A DNA stretch of 64,000 nt, taken from contig QCKN01000005.1 in the NCBI GenBank assembly GCA_003215295.1, positions 1-64,000 of the forward strand, in the 5' to 3' direction. This document shows, one piece after another, positions 51,815 to 63,061 of the stretch. Numbering within the stretch: the first letter of the stretch is position 1; each line of letters begins with the position of its first letter. The position numbers and the translations under genes are program-made. Origin of the DNA: Prochlorococcus sp. AG-409-P03. GTDB taxonomy: Bacteria > Cyanobacteriota > Cyanobacteriia > PCC-6307 > Cyanobiaceae. The notes under the pieces were generated by a model. The model made no database searches. It was not told the origin of the DNA and worked only from the letters and a program-made list of their open reading frames with translations.

Positions 51815-52423
51815 TTAAAGCAGGTATAGGATGATAAACAGAACCACCCAAATCCCGTCTACGAAGTGCCAATAGAGCTCTGCTGCTTCTAGAGGGAAGT
51901 CATTTTTGCTTGTAATTCTCCCGCCGGGAGAACGGCTTTGCCACCATACAATTAAAATCATTATTGTGCCTAAAGTTACATGTAGACCGTGAAATCCAGT
52001 TAATGCATAAAAAGTACTTGCGTAAAGATTGTCAGTAAGGCCAAAAGGTAATGTGAAGTATTCAATCATTTGACTGCCAAGGAAGGCTAGCCCTAAGGAA
52101 GCGGTAATGAGGAGCCAGCGTTGACATAGACCAGCTTGATTTGTTTTTAGAGCTTTGCCAGCACGGTGGAATGTTGCGCTACTGAGAAGGAGTAAAATTG
52201 TGTTGATAGTTGGTAATGGCAGTTCAAGTTCATATATTGCTTCTGGCGCGAGGGGGTTAACAGCTTTGAAGGTTAGATATGCAGCGAAAAAACCTGCGAA
52301 AGTCATTCCATCCGCTATTAAGAAAGCAATAAGCCCAAATAATCTGTGGTCTCCATGAGTTTCTTCCTCATGTACGGCCTGAAGTGAAGCGCTTTCTTCA
52401 ATTTTTTTTGTGGATGTTGTCAT
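51815..52423 (-). CDS. ctaE: Cytochrome c oxidase subunit III
   Basis: Subunit III of the aa3-type terminal oxidase. The 202-residue protein has five spans: about residues 27-48 (LFGLIAFLIADGMTFAGFFA), 67-85, 102-120, 142-162 and 180-200, and HGLHVTLGTIMILIVWWQSR with the conserved His. The N-terminal polar run carries HEEETHGDHRLF. It overlaps ctaD by 4 nt and forms the end of ctaCDE. Confidence 0.95.
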   Translation of the reverse strand: MTTSTKKIEESASLQAVHEEETHGDHRLFGLIAFLIADGMTFAGFFAAYLTFKAVNPLAPEAIYELELPLPTINTILLLLSSATFHRAGKALKTNQAGLCQRWLLITASLGLAFLGSQMIEYFTLPFGLTDNLYASTFYALTGFHGLHVTLGTIMILIVWWQSRSPGGRITSKNDFPLEAAELYWHFVDGIWVVLFIILYLL

Positions 52424-54081
52424 TCCTTTGCCCTCTCGGATACTTCTTCTGTGCGTTCTTCAAGTTCTAATAATTCGTCTTTTTGACCATATCCATAGGG
52501 CTCAGTTACAAGAGGGGCTTCTCCTATCCAGTTTTCGACTGGTGGTGGCGAACTGGTTAGCCATTCAGGCGTTAGGCCTTCCCAGGGGTTGTCACCTGCT
52601 ATCTGCCCTTTTATAGAGCTATGAAATATATTCCATAAAAATGGGAGTGTACTTAGTGCCATTAACAAGGCACCGAAGCTGCTGATCTGGTTTACAAAGG
52701 TGAATTGTGGGTCGTATTCGGCAACACGTCTAGGCATACCATTTAGACCTAGCCAATGTTGCGGAGCAAAGCATAGATTGAAGCCGATAAAGGTTATGAA
52801 GAAGTGAATCCTCCCGAGGTTTTCATTAAGCATTTTCCCAGTAGCCTTTGGGAACCAGTGATATATCGAGGAAAAGATTACAAATACAGAGCCTCCATAG
52901 ACTACATAGTGGAAGTGGGCAACAACAAAGTAGGTATCGTGGACATGCACATCGAAAGGAACTTGAGCTAGTGCAACGCCTGTGATCCCTCCTAAGACGA
53001 AATTAATAATAAAGCCACAAGAGAATAGAACGGCGCTGTTTAGGGATATTCGCCCACCCCAGAGAGTGGCAACCCAATTGAAGAACTTAATGCCTGTAGG
53101 GACGGCGATGAAAGCTGTGGCAATGGTAAAGAAAAGACGCATCCATGGTGGCGTCCCACTTGTAAACATATGGTGTGCCCAGACCATAAGTCCAAGAACT
53201 ACAATTGCCATTATTGAGTACACCATTGTGGTATAGCCAAAAAGAGGTTTTCGACAATGGATAGGCAGGATTTCACTGACTAAGCCGAAAGCTGGCAACA
53301 CCATTATGTAAACAGCTGGATGTGAGTAGAACCAAAACAGATGTTGATAGACAATCACATTTCCTCCCAGGGCTGGATTGAAGAAGCCTGTATGAGCAAC
53401 TATGTCAAAACTTAGAAGGATTAAAGTCCCTGCAAGTACTGGAGTGGATAAGACGACAAGGATGCTTGTTCCTAGCATTGCCCAGCAATACATAGGTAGC
53501 TGCATAAGTTTTAGGCCAGGTCTTCGAAGCTTGAGAATGGTTGCAATGAAGTTAATACCACCAAAAATCGAGCTTCCTCCTAATAGCAGCACGCTTAGTA
53601 TCCAGATTATTTGTCCAGTCGCTGGTGACGTAATGCTTAGTGGTGGGTATGCAGTCCAGCCTGATTGAGCTGCCCCTGTTATGAAATAACTGCTAATTAG
53701 CATTAAACCTGCTGGAGGAATTAGCCAGAAAGCCACGGCATTCAAACGAGGAAATGCCATATCTCTAGCGCCTACGTAGAATGGAATTAAGTAGTTACCA
53801 AAAGCTCCATTTACAACAGGTACAATCCACAAAAATATCATTATTGTCCCATGCAGAGTTAAGACTTGGTTATAAACATCTCTTGCCATAAAATCCGACA
53901 TTGGACTAGTTAGTTCAATACGTATTGCACTCGCTAGTAGGCCTCCTATAAGGTAAAATAGAAAACCACATACTAAATATTGAATTCCAATAACCTTATG
54001 ATCTAAACTAAAACTTAGGTATCTCAATAAACCTTTAGGTTGAAGGCTTACTTTATCAGTTGGAGGAATGGAAATAGTCAT
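52420..54081 (-). CDS. ctaD: Cytochrome c oxidase subunit I
   Basis: The haem a/haem a3-CuB subunit that reduces oxygen. The 553-residue protein has 12 spans and the haem-copper signature: YNQVLTLHGTIMIFLWIVPV with the haem a His, WFYSHPAVYIMVLPAFGLVS with the His-Pro-x-x-Tyr CuB/cross-linked pair, HHMFTSGTPPWMRLFFTIAT with the two further CuB His, and VHDTYFVVAHFHYVVYGGSV with the a3 and a His residues. Overlaps ctaC by 4 nt and ctaE by 4 nt, one operon read right to left. Confidence 0.97.
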   Translation of the reverse strand: MTISIPPTDKVSLQPKGLLRYLSFSLDHKVIGIQYLVCGFLFYLIGGLLASAIRIELTSPMSDFMARDVYNQVLTLHGTIMIFLWIVPVVNGAFGNYLIPFYVGARDMAFPRLNAVAFWLIPPAGLMLISSYFITGAAQSGWTAYPPLSITSPATGQIIWILSVLLLGGSSIFGGINFIATILKLRRPGLKLMQLPMYCWAMLGTSILVVLSTPVLAGTLILLSFDIVAHTGFFNPALGGNVIVYQHLFWFYSHPAVYIMVLPAFGLVSEILPIHCRKPLFGYTTMVYSIMAIVVLGLMVWAHHMFTSGTPPWMRLFFTIATAFIAVPTGIKFFNWVATLWGGRISLNSAVLFSCGFIINFVLGGITGVALAQVPFDVHVHDTYFVVAHFHYVVYGGSVFVIFSSIYHWFPKATGKMLNENLGRIHFFITFIGFNLCFAPQHWLGLNGMPRRVAEYDPQFTFVNQISSFGALLMALSTLPFLWNIFHSSIKGQIAGDNPWEGLTPEWLTSSPPPVENWIGEAPLVTEPYGYGQKDELLELEERTEEVSERAKE

Positions 54082-54902
54082 GCTTCAGTAATCAAATCCT
54101 TGGCATTTTTGTTGAACCATTCTTGGTAGTTGGCTTGATCCTCTACTACCACTGTGGAACGCATTCCACCATGGTATGGCCCACAGAGTTCAGCGCAAAT
54201 TATGGGATAGCGACCAGGCTTCGTTGGTGTGAAGTTGAGGATAGTAGGTTGTCCTGGGATTACATCCTGCTTTAAACGAAATTCTGGAACCCAAAATGCA
54301 TGGATAACATCATTAGACTCCATCTTGAGGGTCACGGGTTCTCCTGTTGGAACGTGAAGTTCTCCTGCAATGATGTCTCCTTTTGGGTAATGAAAAAGGA
54401 AGGCGAACTGCATGGCAGTGACCTCAACAGACAATCCCGACACTGTGTTTTCTGAGTCTTGGGTAATGGGGCCCGCCCCAATTCCTCCCCATATGCGATT
54501 TTCAGAAACATCTGTATGGTGATGTCCCTCAGATTGAAGAGGTTGCATCCCTCCCATGCGGTCATAGATGTCGTAGCTATATATTCCTACAAATAAGATG
54601 ACTACTGCAGGAATAGCTGTCCATAAGATTTCAAGAGGTAGATTTCCCTCTAAGGGGATGCCATCACCATGTTGACCAGGCTTTCGTCGGAATTGAAACA
54701 GGCTATAAACAACCAGTCCAAACATTCCTAAAAAGAGGATTGTTCCTATTGTGAACAACACTCTGAAGAGTTCATCGTAAACCGGGGCATTCAGACTTGC
54801 GTCCTCAGGTAGAAGGTTGACGTGTTGACCAACCCATACACTTCCCAAGATCAGCGCAAGGCTAAGCAGGACAGTAATTATGGCCGAAGATTTCGGCACC
54901 AC
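54078..54902 (-). CDS. ctaC: Cytochrome c oxidase subunit II
   Basis: Subunit II accepts electrons from cytochrome c or plastocyanin at its CuA centre. The 274-residue protein has an N-terminal signal/anchor (IITVLLSLALILGSVWVG), a second span (VLFTIGTILFLGMFGLVVYS near 48-70) and a periplasmic cupredoxin domain. The CuA ligand set is visible in DVIHAFWVPEFRLKQDV and PIICAELCGPYHGGMRSTVV (Cys-x3-Cys, His, Met). It heads the ctaCDE operon and diverges from ctaA with about 266 nt between. Confidence 0.96.
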   Translation of the reverse strand: MVPKSSAIITVLLSLALILGSVWVGQHVNLLPEDASLNAPVYDELFRVLFTIGTILFLGMFGLVVYSLFQFRRKPGQHGDGIPLEGNLPLEILWTAIPAVVILFVGIYSYDIYDRMGGMQPLQSEGHHHTDVSENRIWGGIGAGPITQDSENTVSGLSVEVTAMQFAFLFHYPKGDIIAGELHVPTGEPVTLKMESNDVIHAFWVPEFRLKQDVIPGQPTILNFTPTKPGRYPIICAELCGPYHGGMRSTVVVEDQANYQEWFNKNAKDLITEA

Positions 54903-55168
54903 ATTGCCTCAGATATGTTCTAAGGGTATGAAAAAGAGTCCCGTTCGGCATGAATGGGATTGTTAAATCGAGATGAAATTCTCGAAAGAGCTATATTTTG
55001 CAAGGACTTTGGCTCGCCTCTCAAAGAAAATTAGAAAATACTTCTGTCAGCAATGGGAGATTTAATAGCAGTAAATGGTGTTGCAGACGTCCATACAACG
55101 TCAAGTATTGCTTTTGGCAGCTACTTTGCACAAATACCTCTTTTTCCTTAGGGGACTGAGTTAATTCT

Positions 55169-56095
55169 TTGACTGCCTCATCTCAGCCTTTAATTCATCG
55201 ACGACTTGCTCAACTGGCGGCTCATCTTTTAGTCGCTGTTATTGCCTTGGTTGCGATAGGAGGAGCTACACGGGTAATGGAAGCTGGATTGGCATGTCCA
55301 GACTGGCCTCTTTGTTTTGGGTCTTTTTTCCCTGAAAGACATATGAACCTCAAGGTTTTTCTTGAGTGGTTTCATCGCTTTGATGCTTTTATTATTGGGA
55401 TCTTTGCTCTGGTTCAGTTTGGGCTAGCTTTTCTTTGGCGGTCTCAATTGCCCAGATGGCTTCCTTGGGCAAATGGACTAATTGTAATTTTGATTGCATT
55501 ACAGGGTGCTCTTGGTGCTTTAACGGTTCTTCAACTTTTGCCATCCCTAGTTGTCACTGCTCATTTGGTTTTAGCTTTAACACTAGTTGCCTTGGTTAGT
55601 GCGATTACAGAGAGATTGCAGTCTCCTAATGGACTCTTGCCTCCTTTATGGTGGCGTTTCTTTTCGGGTGGTGCCCTTCTGTCGGTTTTTGGCCAGTCGA
55701 TTCTTGGTGCTCGCATGGCTACTTCCTGGTCAGTGCAGCGCTGTGCAAATCAAGGACACAACTGCCAATGGCTTGACTGGCATAAAGGTTTTGCCCTGGC
55801 TGTTGTGTCTTTAGTTTTTATTTTTATTTTGATCGCTATTTTCTCAGGAGGATGGGCTAGAAGTCAGTGGCCATCATTTTTGGTGGTTGTTGCATTGTTA
55901 TCAACTCAGATTGCTCTTGGAATTTTGTCACTACACTTTTCTCTCTCTCAGCCTGTGATCACAGTTGCACATCAACTTCTTGCAGCTCTTTTGGTTGCAT
56001 TCCTAGCATCGCTCAGTTGTCGGGGGCCGAATCTTTTACCTTCGAGATTAGTTCTTTTAAGTAAAGAGTCTGTTTTGGAATCTTGTCATGGTTAG
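55169..56095 (+). CDS. ctaA: Haem A synthase (Cox15/CtaA)
   Basis: CtaA oxidises the C8 methyl of haem O to give haem A for the oxidase. The 308-residue, eight-span protein begins with the Cox15 motif [20 protein letters not shown] near residues 31-50 and has [11 protein letters not shown] with an axial His, [16 protein letters not shown], and in the second half [13 protein letters not shown] and [16 protein letters not shown]. It starts with TTG 55169; a stop just upstream leaves no ATG alternative nearby. It overlaps ctaB by 8 nt. Confidence 0.94.
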   Translation: MTASSQPLIHRRLAQLAAHLLVAVIALVAIGGATRVMEAGLACPDWPLCFGSFFPERHMNLKVFLEWFHRFDAFIIGIFALVQFGLAFLWRSQLPRWLPWANGLIVILIALQGALGALTVLQLLPSLVVTAHLVLALTLVALVSAITERLQSPNGLLPPLWWRFFSGGALLSVFGQSILGARMATSWSVQRCANQGHNCQWLDWHKGFALAVVSLVFIFILIAIFSGGWARSQWPSFLVVVALLSTQIALGILSLHFSLSQPVITVAHQLLAALLVAFLASLSCRGPNLLPSRLVLLSKESVLESCHG

Positions 56096-57077
56096 TTCTA
56101 TTCAGGAGACAATTCAGTCGGAACTGGTGAGGGAAAATGTCGTTCCTTCTCGGAAGTTAGTCAAGCTTCCGCCATGGCTCGAGGTGGCAAAGCCAAGACT
56201 TATCCCTCTCCTTTTGGCTACGACACTCGGTGGTATGGCTTTATCTGAAGGTTGGCCATTGTCTTCTCCTCGTCTTTTTTGCACTCTCGGAGGAGGTGCG
56301 TTGGCAGCTGCAGCGGCAGGAGCTCTGAATTGTCTTTGGGAGCAGGAGCTTGATGGACGTATGCAGAGGACTAGTGGCAGAGCTTTGCCATCAGGTCGGC
56401 TTGCTCCAGGGACTGTTTTTGTTGGCGCTATTTCTTGTACATTGGCTGCTGCAACACTCCTTGTTAGTGGAGTTAACTGTCTTGCAGCTGGCCTCTCCTT
56501 GCTTGGGCTATGCAGTTATGTATTGCTTTATACAGCTCTCCTTAAGCCACGAACCTCACAGAATATCGTGATTGGTGGAGTGGCAGGTGCCATACCGCCG
56601 TTGGTTGGCGCTGCTGCTGCCACTGGACATGTTGGTTTAAGCGGATGGTGGTTATTTGCTCTTGTGATGGTTTGGACTCCAGCACACTTTTGGGCTCTTG
56701 CTCTTTTGTTAAAGGATGACTACCAATCAGTAGGAATCCCAATGCTTCCAGTTGTTAAGGGATCTGTAGCTACAGCGAATGCGATTTTTTGGTATGGCTG
56801 GGCGACTGTCCTTTTAAGTAGCTTGGGCATTTGGGCTTTACCAGAAGGTGGTTTGCTTTATGCCGTCCTGTTGATTCCTTTTAATGCTCGTCTTCTTCAA
56901 ATGATTCATAGGCTTTGTGGCGACCCAAATGATTTGGATCGAGCTAAGGGTCTGTTCAGGTGGTCAATCCTTTACATGTTTGGGATTTGCTTACTTTTAG
57001 TTATTAGTCGACAACCCTTGGCAGTCGAGTTTGATATTCAAGGAATGGCACTCTTGGGTCAAATGCTTAGCTTTTAG
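56088..57077 (+). CDS. ctaB: Protohaem IX farnesyltransferase
   Basis: CtaB adds a farnesyl tail to haem B to make haem O, the precursor of haem A. The 329-residue UbiA-family protein has about nine spans and the prenyl-binding [20 protein letters not shown] (Asn-x3-Asp-type motif), [40 protein letters not shown] and [20 protein letters not shown]. Starts 8 nt inside ctaA, so ctaA and ctaB are coupled and supply ctaCDE with haem A. Confidence 0.96.
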   Translation: MVSSIQETIQSELVRENVVPSRKLVKLPPWLEVAKPRLIPLLLATTLGGMALSEGWPLSSPRLFCTLGGGALAAAAAGALNCLWEQELDGRMQRTSGRALPSGRLAPGTVFVGAISCTLAAATLLVSGVNCLAAGLSLLGLCSYVLLYTALLKPRTSQNIVIGGVAGAIPPLVGAAAATGHVGLSGWWLFALVMVWTPAHFWALALLLKDDYQSVGIPMLPVVKGSVATANAIFWYGWATVLLSSLGIWALPEGGLLYAVLLIPFNARLLQMIHRLCGDPNDLDRAKGLFRWSILYMFGICLLLVISRQPLAVEFDIQGMALLGQMLSF

Positions 57078-57179
57078 CCCGCAATTTAAATAAAATCTAG
57101 TCAGCTTATCTAAACATTAACTGCAAACCTCCTCTAATGACTAGATACTCAATCATTCACTGAGGGAACTCTTATATCG

Positions 57180-58193
57180 ATGTCTCTGATAGAACTTCAG
57201 GAAGTGGTTAAAACTTACGGGTCAGTCAAGGCTCTTAGAGGTTTGAACCTGAGTATTCCTGAAGGATGCCTGTACGGCTTGCTTGGCCCAAATGGCTCTG
57301 GTAAGACAACTACTTTGCGAATTCTCTCAACCTTGTTGGAGCCTGATTCAGGTCAGGTTCATGTAGCTGGCTTTAATGTTCTTGGAAATCCTCGTGCTGT
57401 AAGAACTCGTTTGGGTTTTGTCGCTCAAGACATTGCCTTGGATAAGATTCTTACAGGACGCGAGTTGCTTCAGTTACAAGGAGATCTTTATCATCTCAGG
57501 TCTTCAGTTAAGGATCTTCGTATTGCTGAGTTAACTGCAAGGCTGGATATGGATAGTTGGATTGATCGTCGCTGCGGTTCTTATTCAGGAGGAATGAAGA
57601 GAAGGCTTGATCTTGCGGCAGGTTTATTACACCAACCCAAGGTTTTGGTTTTGGATGAACCAACAGTTGGTTTGGATATTGAGAGCCGTACAACAATTTG
57701 GAACTTATTGAGAGAGCTGAAATCCCTGGGAACCACAATTCTATTAAGTAGTCACTATCTGGAGGAGGTAGATGTTCTTGCGGACAGAATGGCAATAATG
57801 GACAATGGACGAGTAATTGCAGAAGGGACGCCTGCAGATCTTAAGAAGGAACTTGGAGGTGATCGAATAACACTGAGGGTTCAAGAATTTAGTGATGAAA
57901 ATGAGTCTGAGGAAGTTAGGAGTTTGTTGTCATCGATAAATGAAGTTAGTCATGTCGTTATTAACCGCTCTCAAGGATTTTCATTGAACCTTGTTGTGGA
58001 TGATCAGAATGTGTTACCCCTTATACGTCAATGTCTAGAGAGAGCAGGCTTTAGTATCTTTTCACTTTCCCAAAGTAGACCTAGCTTGGATGATGTTTAT
58101 CTGAGATCTACTGGGAAGACATTAATGGATGCTGAGCTTGAGCTAGCAGGGAAAAGAGACGTAAAACTTGAGAGCAAGAAGGCTATGCGGTAA
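57180..58193 (+). CDS. ABC-2 type exporter ATPase
   Basis: A 337-residue ATPase of the DrrA/CcmA branch, probably driving the permease encoded next. Walker A is YGLLGPNGSGKTTTLRILST, the signature is the variant SYSGGMKRRLDLAAGLLHQP, Walker B KVLVLDEPTVGLDIE, and the H-loop LLSSHYLEEV. Residues 220-315 are the C-terminal extension common in this branch. It starts 102 nt after ctaB; the permease follows 67 nt later. The exported compound is unknown. Confidence 0.93.
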   Translation: MSLIELQEVVKTYGSVKALRGLNLSIPEGCLYGLLGPNGSGKTTTLRILSTLLEPDSGQVHVAGFNVLGNPRAVRTRLGFVAQDIALDKILTGRELLQLQGDLYHLRSSVKDLRIAELTARLDMDSWIDRRCGSYSGGMKRRLDLAAGLLHQPKVLVLDEPTVGLDIESRTTIWNLLRELKSLGTTILLSSHYLEEVDVLADRMAIMDNGRVIAEGTPADLKKELGGDRITLRVQEFSDENESEEVRSLLSSINEVSHVVINRSQGFSLNLVVDDQNVLPLIRQCLERAGFSIFSLSQSRPSLDDVYLRSTGKTLMDAELELAGKRDVKLESKKAMR

Positions 58194-58260
58194 ATCTTCT
58201 GCTTATGTCGCGCATTATTTAGGTGCTATTTAAACAAACAATGTCTTTCATAATGAATCG

Positions 58261-59115
58261 ATGACTGGATCTATTGAATTTCCTACTTCTGAACCTGCTA
58301 GCCAGATGCAGCTTGCAAGTTTTACTCAAGAAACATTGGCATTAACCAGGCGGCTTTTTCTTCAATTGGCTAGACGTCCTTCCACTTTAATTGCTGGAGT
58401 TTTACAGCCAGTTATTTGGCTAATCCTTTTTGGGGCTTTGTTCTCCAATGCTCCTGAAGAGCTTTTGCCAGGTGGTATGAGCTATGGCAGGTTTCTTGGC
58501 GCGGGTGTAATTGTTTTTACTGCTTTCAGTGGTGCTTTGAATGCAGGCTTGCCTGTCATGTTTGATCGTGAATTTGGTTTTCTTAACCGGCTATTAGTTG
58601 CGCCTTTAATAAGTCGAAGCTCGATTGTTTTGGCTTCGGTGATTTATATCACTGCAACAACTCTTATTCAATGTTTTTCAATTATGGCGATGGCTTCTTT
58701 CCTTGGATATGGGTGGCCAGAACCTGGAGGACTTCTTTTGACTGTATTGACTTTAGTGATATTAGTTTTTGCTGTTACGGCAATTAGTCTTGGCCTTGCA
58801 TTTTCCCTCCCAGGACATATTGAACTTATTGCAGTGATATTTGTTGTCAACTTGCCTTTGCTTTTCGCAAGTACTGCATTGGCTCCAATTTCTTTCATGC
58901 CAGCCTGGCTGGGCTGGCTTGCAACCATTAATCCGCTTACCTTTGCTATAGAACCCATCCGTGCTGCTTATGGCGGTTCAGTAGATCTTCACACTGTTCT
59001 CATTCATGCCCCCTATGGGGATGTAAATGGGTTTGGATGTTTAGCTATTTTGATGGGACTCTCTATTGGGCTTTTCTTTTTGATCCGTCCAATGTTAAAT
59101 CGTAAACTTGCTTGA
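58261..59115 (+). CDS. ABC-2 type permease
   Basis: A 284-residue membrane protein with six spans and the ABC-2 signature, beginning ALTRRLFLQLARRPSTLIAG, then PVIWLILFGALFSNAPEELL, FDREFGFLNRLLVAPLISRS and SLGLAFSLPGHIELIAVIFV. This is the DrrB/NodJ-like fold that exports drugs, lipids or polysaccharides. It pairs with the ATPase just upstream. The following hypothetical gene may start within its last codons (TTG 59108) or just after (GTG 59120). Confidence 0.92.
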   Translation: MTGSIEFPTSEPASQMQLASFTQETLALTRRLFLQLARRPSTLIAGVLQPVIWLILFGALFSNAPEELLPGGMSYGRFLGAGVIVFTAFSGALNAGLPVMFDREFGFLNRLLVAPLISRSSIVLASVIYITATTLIQCFSIMAMASFLGYGWPEPGGLLLTVLTLVILVFAVTAISLGLAFSLPGHIELIAVIFVVNLPLLFASTALAPISFMPAWLGWLATINPLTFAIEPIRAAYGGSVDLHTVLIHAPYGDVNGFGCLAILMGLSIGLFFLIRPMLNRKLA

Positions 59116-59119
59116 ACTC

Positions 59120-59671
59120 GTGAACAAAAATCTTATTAAGGACTCCTTTCTTCATCGAAAGGCAGATCTAAAACAACAACTCTCTAATGCATCACTTCTA
59201 TCAAATGAGGAAGATGTTTCAATTTTGGAGGCGCAGTGGGTTCACCGTTTTGGGTTTGAAACACTACCTACTAACTCTAAAATTCTAAGTTCCACTAATT
59301 CAAAAAGCCTTTTTACTGGAAATCAATATCAGAGTTCCTTCGTGACCGAAAATGGGCACAACAAAGAAAGGGAGGCTGATTTTTCATCTATAGCTTCAGA
59401 TACTCAAGTAAGAAGAGCTGTCTCCTCACTTGAACCATCTCAAACAGAAGACTTGGATGTCAAAGATGTCAAAGATGTCAAAGATGTCAATGACGCCTCA
59501 TTAAAGGAGCGAGTTGAGGATTTCAAATCTTCTAAGCAAGATTGTGCTGAATTAAAAGAGCATGAGATTTTTGTAAAGCACGAATTGTTTGTTTCGCCAC
59601 CACCACGATCCTTAAAACGTCTTCGTCGTTGGATTCCTATGATTGAAGAGAACTTGCCCAAGGCTTCTTAA
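59120..59671 (+). CDS. Conserved cyanobacterial protein with acidic repeat
   Basis: A 183-residue soluble protein of unknown function. GTG 59120 (NKNLIKDSFLHRKADLKQQL) is preferred to TTG 59108, which overlaps the permease. The two ends look conserved: the N-terminal part with ILEAQWVHRFGFETLP and the C-terminal PPPRSLKRLRRWIPMIEENL. The middle (about 60-125) is Ser/Asp/Glu-rich and holds a short tandem repeat, Asp-Val-Lys several times, from 9-bp DNA repeats around 59455-59490. It follows the ABC exporter, but a functional link is only positional. A long hairpin follows at 59727-59762. Confidence 0.72.
   Translation: MNKNLIKDSFLHRKADLKQQLSNASLLSNEEDVSILEAQWVHRFGFETLPTNSKILSSTNSKSLFTGNQYQSSFVTENGHNKEREADFSSIASDTQVRRAVSSLEPSQTEDLDVKDVKDVKDVNDASLKERVEDFKSSKQDCAELKEHEIFVKHELFVSPPPRSLKRLRRWIPMIEENLPKAS
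59455..59490 (+). repeat. 9-bp tandem repeat in the 183-residue protein
   Basis: The word GATGTCAAA recurs in direct succession (four GATGTC units, the last followed by AATGAC) in frame, giving Asp-Val-Lys-Asp-Val-Lys-Asp-Val-Lys-Asp-Val-Asn. Near-identical copies indicate recent slippage in a low-constraint linker. Confidence 0.85.
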
Positions 59672-59726
59672 ATCTTTTTAGGCAAGAATATTCGTATAAG
59701 AAATATCTTTATTGCTTTAGGAAGAG

Positions 59727-59762
59727 CCTAATAAATCAATTTTTTTAATTTGACTTATTAGG
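59727..59762. terminator. Hairpin between the convergent 183-residue gene and groEL
   Basis: Arms CCTAATAA (59727-59734) and TTATTAGG (59755-59762) are exact complements, with further pairing of TCAA/TTGA inside and a T-run in the loop region. It lies between two genes that converge, 55 nt after one stop and 11 nt before the other, so it is placed to terminate both. Confidence 0.65.
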
Positions 59763-59773
59763 GAAAACCTGTA

Positions 59774-61495
<1,722 letters not shown>

Positions 61496-61620
61496 CTATT
61501 GGTACTCACATTAATTTCCCACAGTAAGCCGACTCATTGGGAGGGGCTTTAAGTGGGGAAAGCCGAATCCTTTCACTTTTTGCATTACCAGTGAAGGATA
61601 AACCTAGTTATGTTCTTAAT

Positions 61621-61797
61621 ATGAATGACTCTGGCTCGTTATTTTTCATACTTATGGCCGTTTTGGCCGGGGTGATGACATTGGTATATTTTCCTTTGCG
61701 CTTTTTCCTTACTGCTACTGCTAGGAGTAGGAGGTTGAAGCTTTTGCAACGCATTAGAAGATTACGTGATGAACTTGGCCAATCCTTAGACACTTAG
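61621..61797 (+). CDS. Small membrane protein, 58 residues
   Basis: A 58-residue protein from ATG 61621, with one membrane span (LFFILMAVLAGVMTLVYFPL near residues 7-26) followed by a basic, helical tail (RSRRLKLLQRIRRLRDELGQ). I chose this start because the frame extension back to 61537 (GGALSGESRILSLFALP) contains no sensible signal. It resembles small cyanobacterial membrane proteins of unknown role. A hairpin (61801-61818) follows its stop by 3 nt; groEL diverges from it. Confidence 0.7.
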   Translation: MNDSGSLFFILMAVLAGVMTLVYFPLRFFLTATARSRRLKLLQRIRRLRDELGQSLDT

Positions 61798-61800
61798 AAG

Positions 61801-61818
61801 ATAGGAGTCTCCTCCTAT
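61801..61818 (+). terminator. Small hairpin after the 58-residue membrane protein gene
   Basis: ATAGGAG-TCTC-CTCCTAT: perfect 7-bp stem and 4-nt loop, 3 nt after the stop codon, so placed as a terminator. The following sequence (AGCGTTTG) has no strong T-run, which lowers confidence. Confidence 0.5.
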
Positions 61819-62125
61819 AGCGTTTGAATAATAATCCATTAAACAATAATTTAGTTCAGTGCTCTTTTGAATTTTAACAAGTGATTTGGATTTTGTTTTC
61901 TAAAGTTGGATATTAATTTCTATGCTTTAGACTAATAATCTCTAATTCGTATTTAGAGCAGGTTTTAATTTACGTTCCAACTTGCAATTTCTTGTCACAG
62001 ACTTATTCCATTGCAGTACATAAAATTGAAACAGAAAAATCTTCTTTGGATCTTTTCTTTTAATAATTATATGATTAGGTAATAAATTAGTTGTTAGTTT
62101 ATCTTCTGCGCTGAGAATACTTAGG
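61819..62125. other. AT-rich gap upstream of fabG's 3' end
   Basis: About 300 nt, markedly AT-rich, between the 58-residue gene and the end of fabG. I found no frame longer than about 20 codons with protein-like composition, no tRNA and no clear repeat. It may contain an unannotated small RNA or simply be intergenic filler. Confidence 0.6.
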
Positions 62126-62878
62126 TCAACTCATTACCATGCCTCCATCTACATTTAACACTTGGCCTGTTATATATGCAGCAGAAGGATCGGTTGTAAG
62201 GAATCTTACTGGCCCAGCAATATTCTCTGGAGTACCAAAACATCCTAGTGGTATTGCGTTCAGGATTGTTTCTGCTTCTAATTCTTTGGTCATATCAGTG
62301 GTTATGAAGCCTGGTGCAACTGCGTTTACAGTGATTCCTCTAGCTGCAAACTCCTTTGCAGTGCTTTTTGTTAGTCCAATAACCCCTGCTTTGGAAGCTG
62401 CGTAATTTGCTTGCCCTGCATTCCCCATTATCCCAACTACTGAGGTGATATTAACAATTCTTCCCCGTTTTTGCTTCAGCATTGTTCTTGAAACGGCCTT
62501 TGTGCAGAGAAAAACACCAGTTAAATTTAAGTTGATTACAGACTCCCAATCTTCTGGTTTCATACGCATCAAAAGCCCGTCTTTTGTTATCCCTGCGTTG
62601 TTAACTAAGATATCAATGTGCCCACTTTTTTGCAGTACAGCTTTGATTAACCTATCGACATCATCTTCTAAGGAAACATTTGCATGTTCTGCATAAGCAT
62701 TACCCCCTGAGGCTTTTATTTCATTTACGACTTGATTTGCTTGTTCTGGAGAGTTTGAGTAGTTAACTACAACTTCTACTCCTGTTTTTCCTAGTTCTAA
62801 GGCTATGGCTTTGCCGATCCCTCGACTTGCACCAGTGATTATTGCTGTTTGGTTGCTAGTGAGGTCAGGTGATGGCAT
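62126..62878 (-). CDS. fabG: 3-oxoacyl-[acyl-carrier-protein] reductase FabG
   Basis: FabG reduces the beta-ketoacyl-ACP in type II fatty-acid synthesis with NADPH. The 250-residue short-chain dehydrogenase has the Rossmann start AIITGASRGIGKAIALELG, NNAG motif (ILVNNAGITKDGLLMRM), and the catalytic Ser-Tyr-Lys in NITSVVGIMGNAGQANYAAS with SKAGVIGLTKSTAK. It ends ITGQVLNVDGGMVMS, typical of FabG. The gene stands apart, separated from ispD by 183 nt (divergent). Confidence 0.94.
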   Translation of the reverse strand: MPSPDLTSNQTAIITGASRGIGKAIALELGKTGVEVVVNYSNSPEQANQVVNEIKASGGNAYAEHANVSLEDDVDRLIKAVLQKSGHIDILVNNAGITKDGLLMRMKPEDWESVINLNLTGVFLCTKAVSRTMLKQKRGRIVNITSVVGIMGNAGQANYAASKAGVIGLTKSTAKEFAARGITVNAVAPGFITTDMTKELEAETILNAIPLGCFGTPENIAGPVRFLTTDPSAAYITGQVLNVDGGMVMS

Positions 62879-63061
62879 TTAAGAAAAAGCTTTATTTAAA
62901 TCGTAAGAACTTTAAGGAGAGGCGTTCCATATTTGACTTTTTGTAGTTGTAAAGTTGTTTTAGGCTCACATTCATAAGCTAAGCAAATAGGGCTTACTAA
63001 GGATTTATGTGTGGCTTGATTCATTGATAGTGCTTAGCTTCCCTTCGCAAAGGAGTTGATT

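Noticed and set aside
54903..55168. Two short plus-strand frames (54973-55065, 30 codons; 55053-55151, 32 codons) upstream of ctaA
   Set aside because: Composition is plausible but short and without recognisable features; kept only as possible leader peptides of the divergent ctaC/ctaA promoter region.
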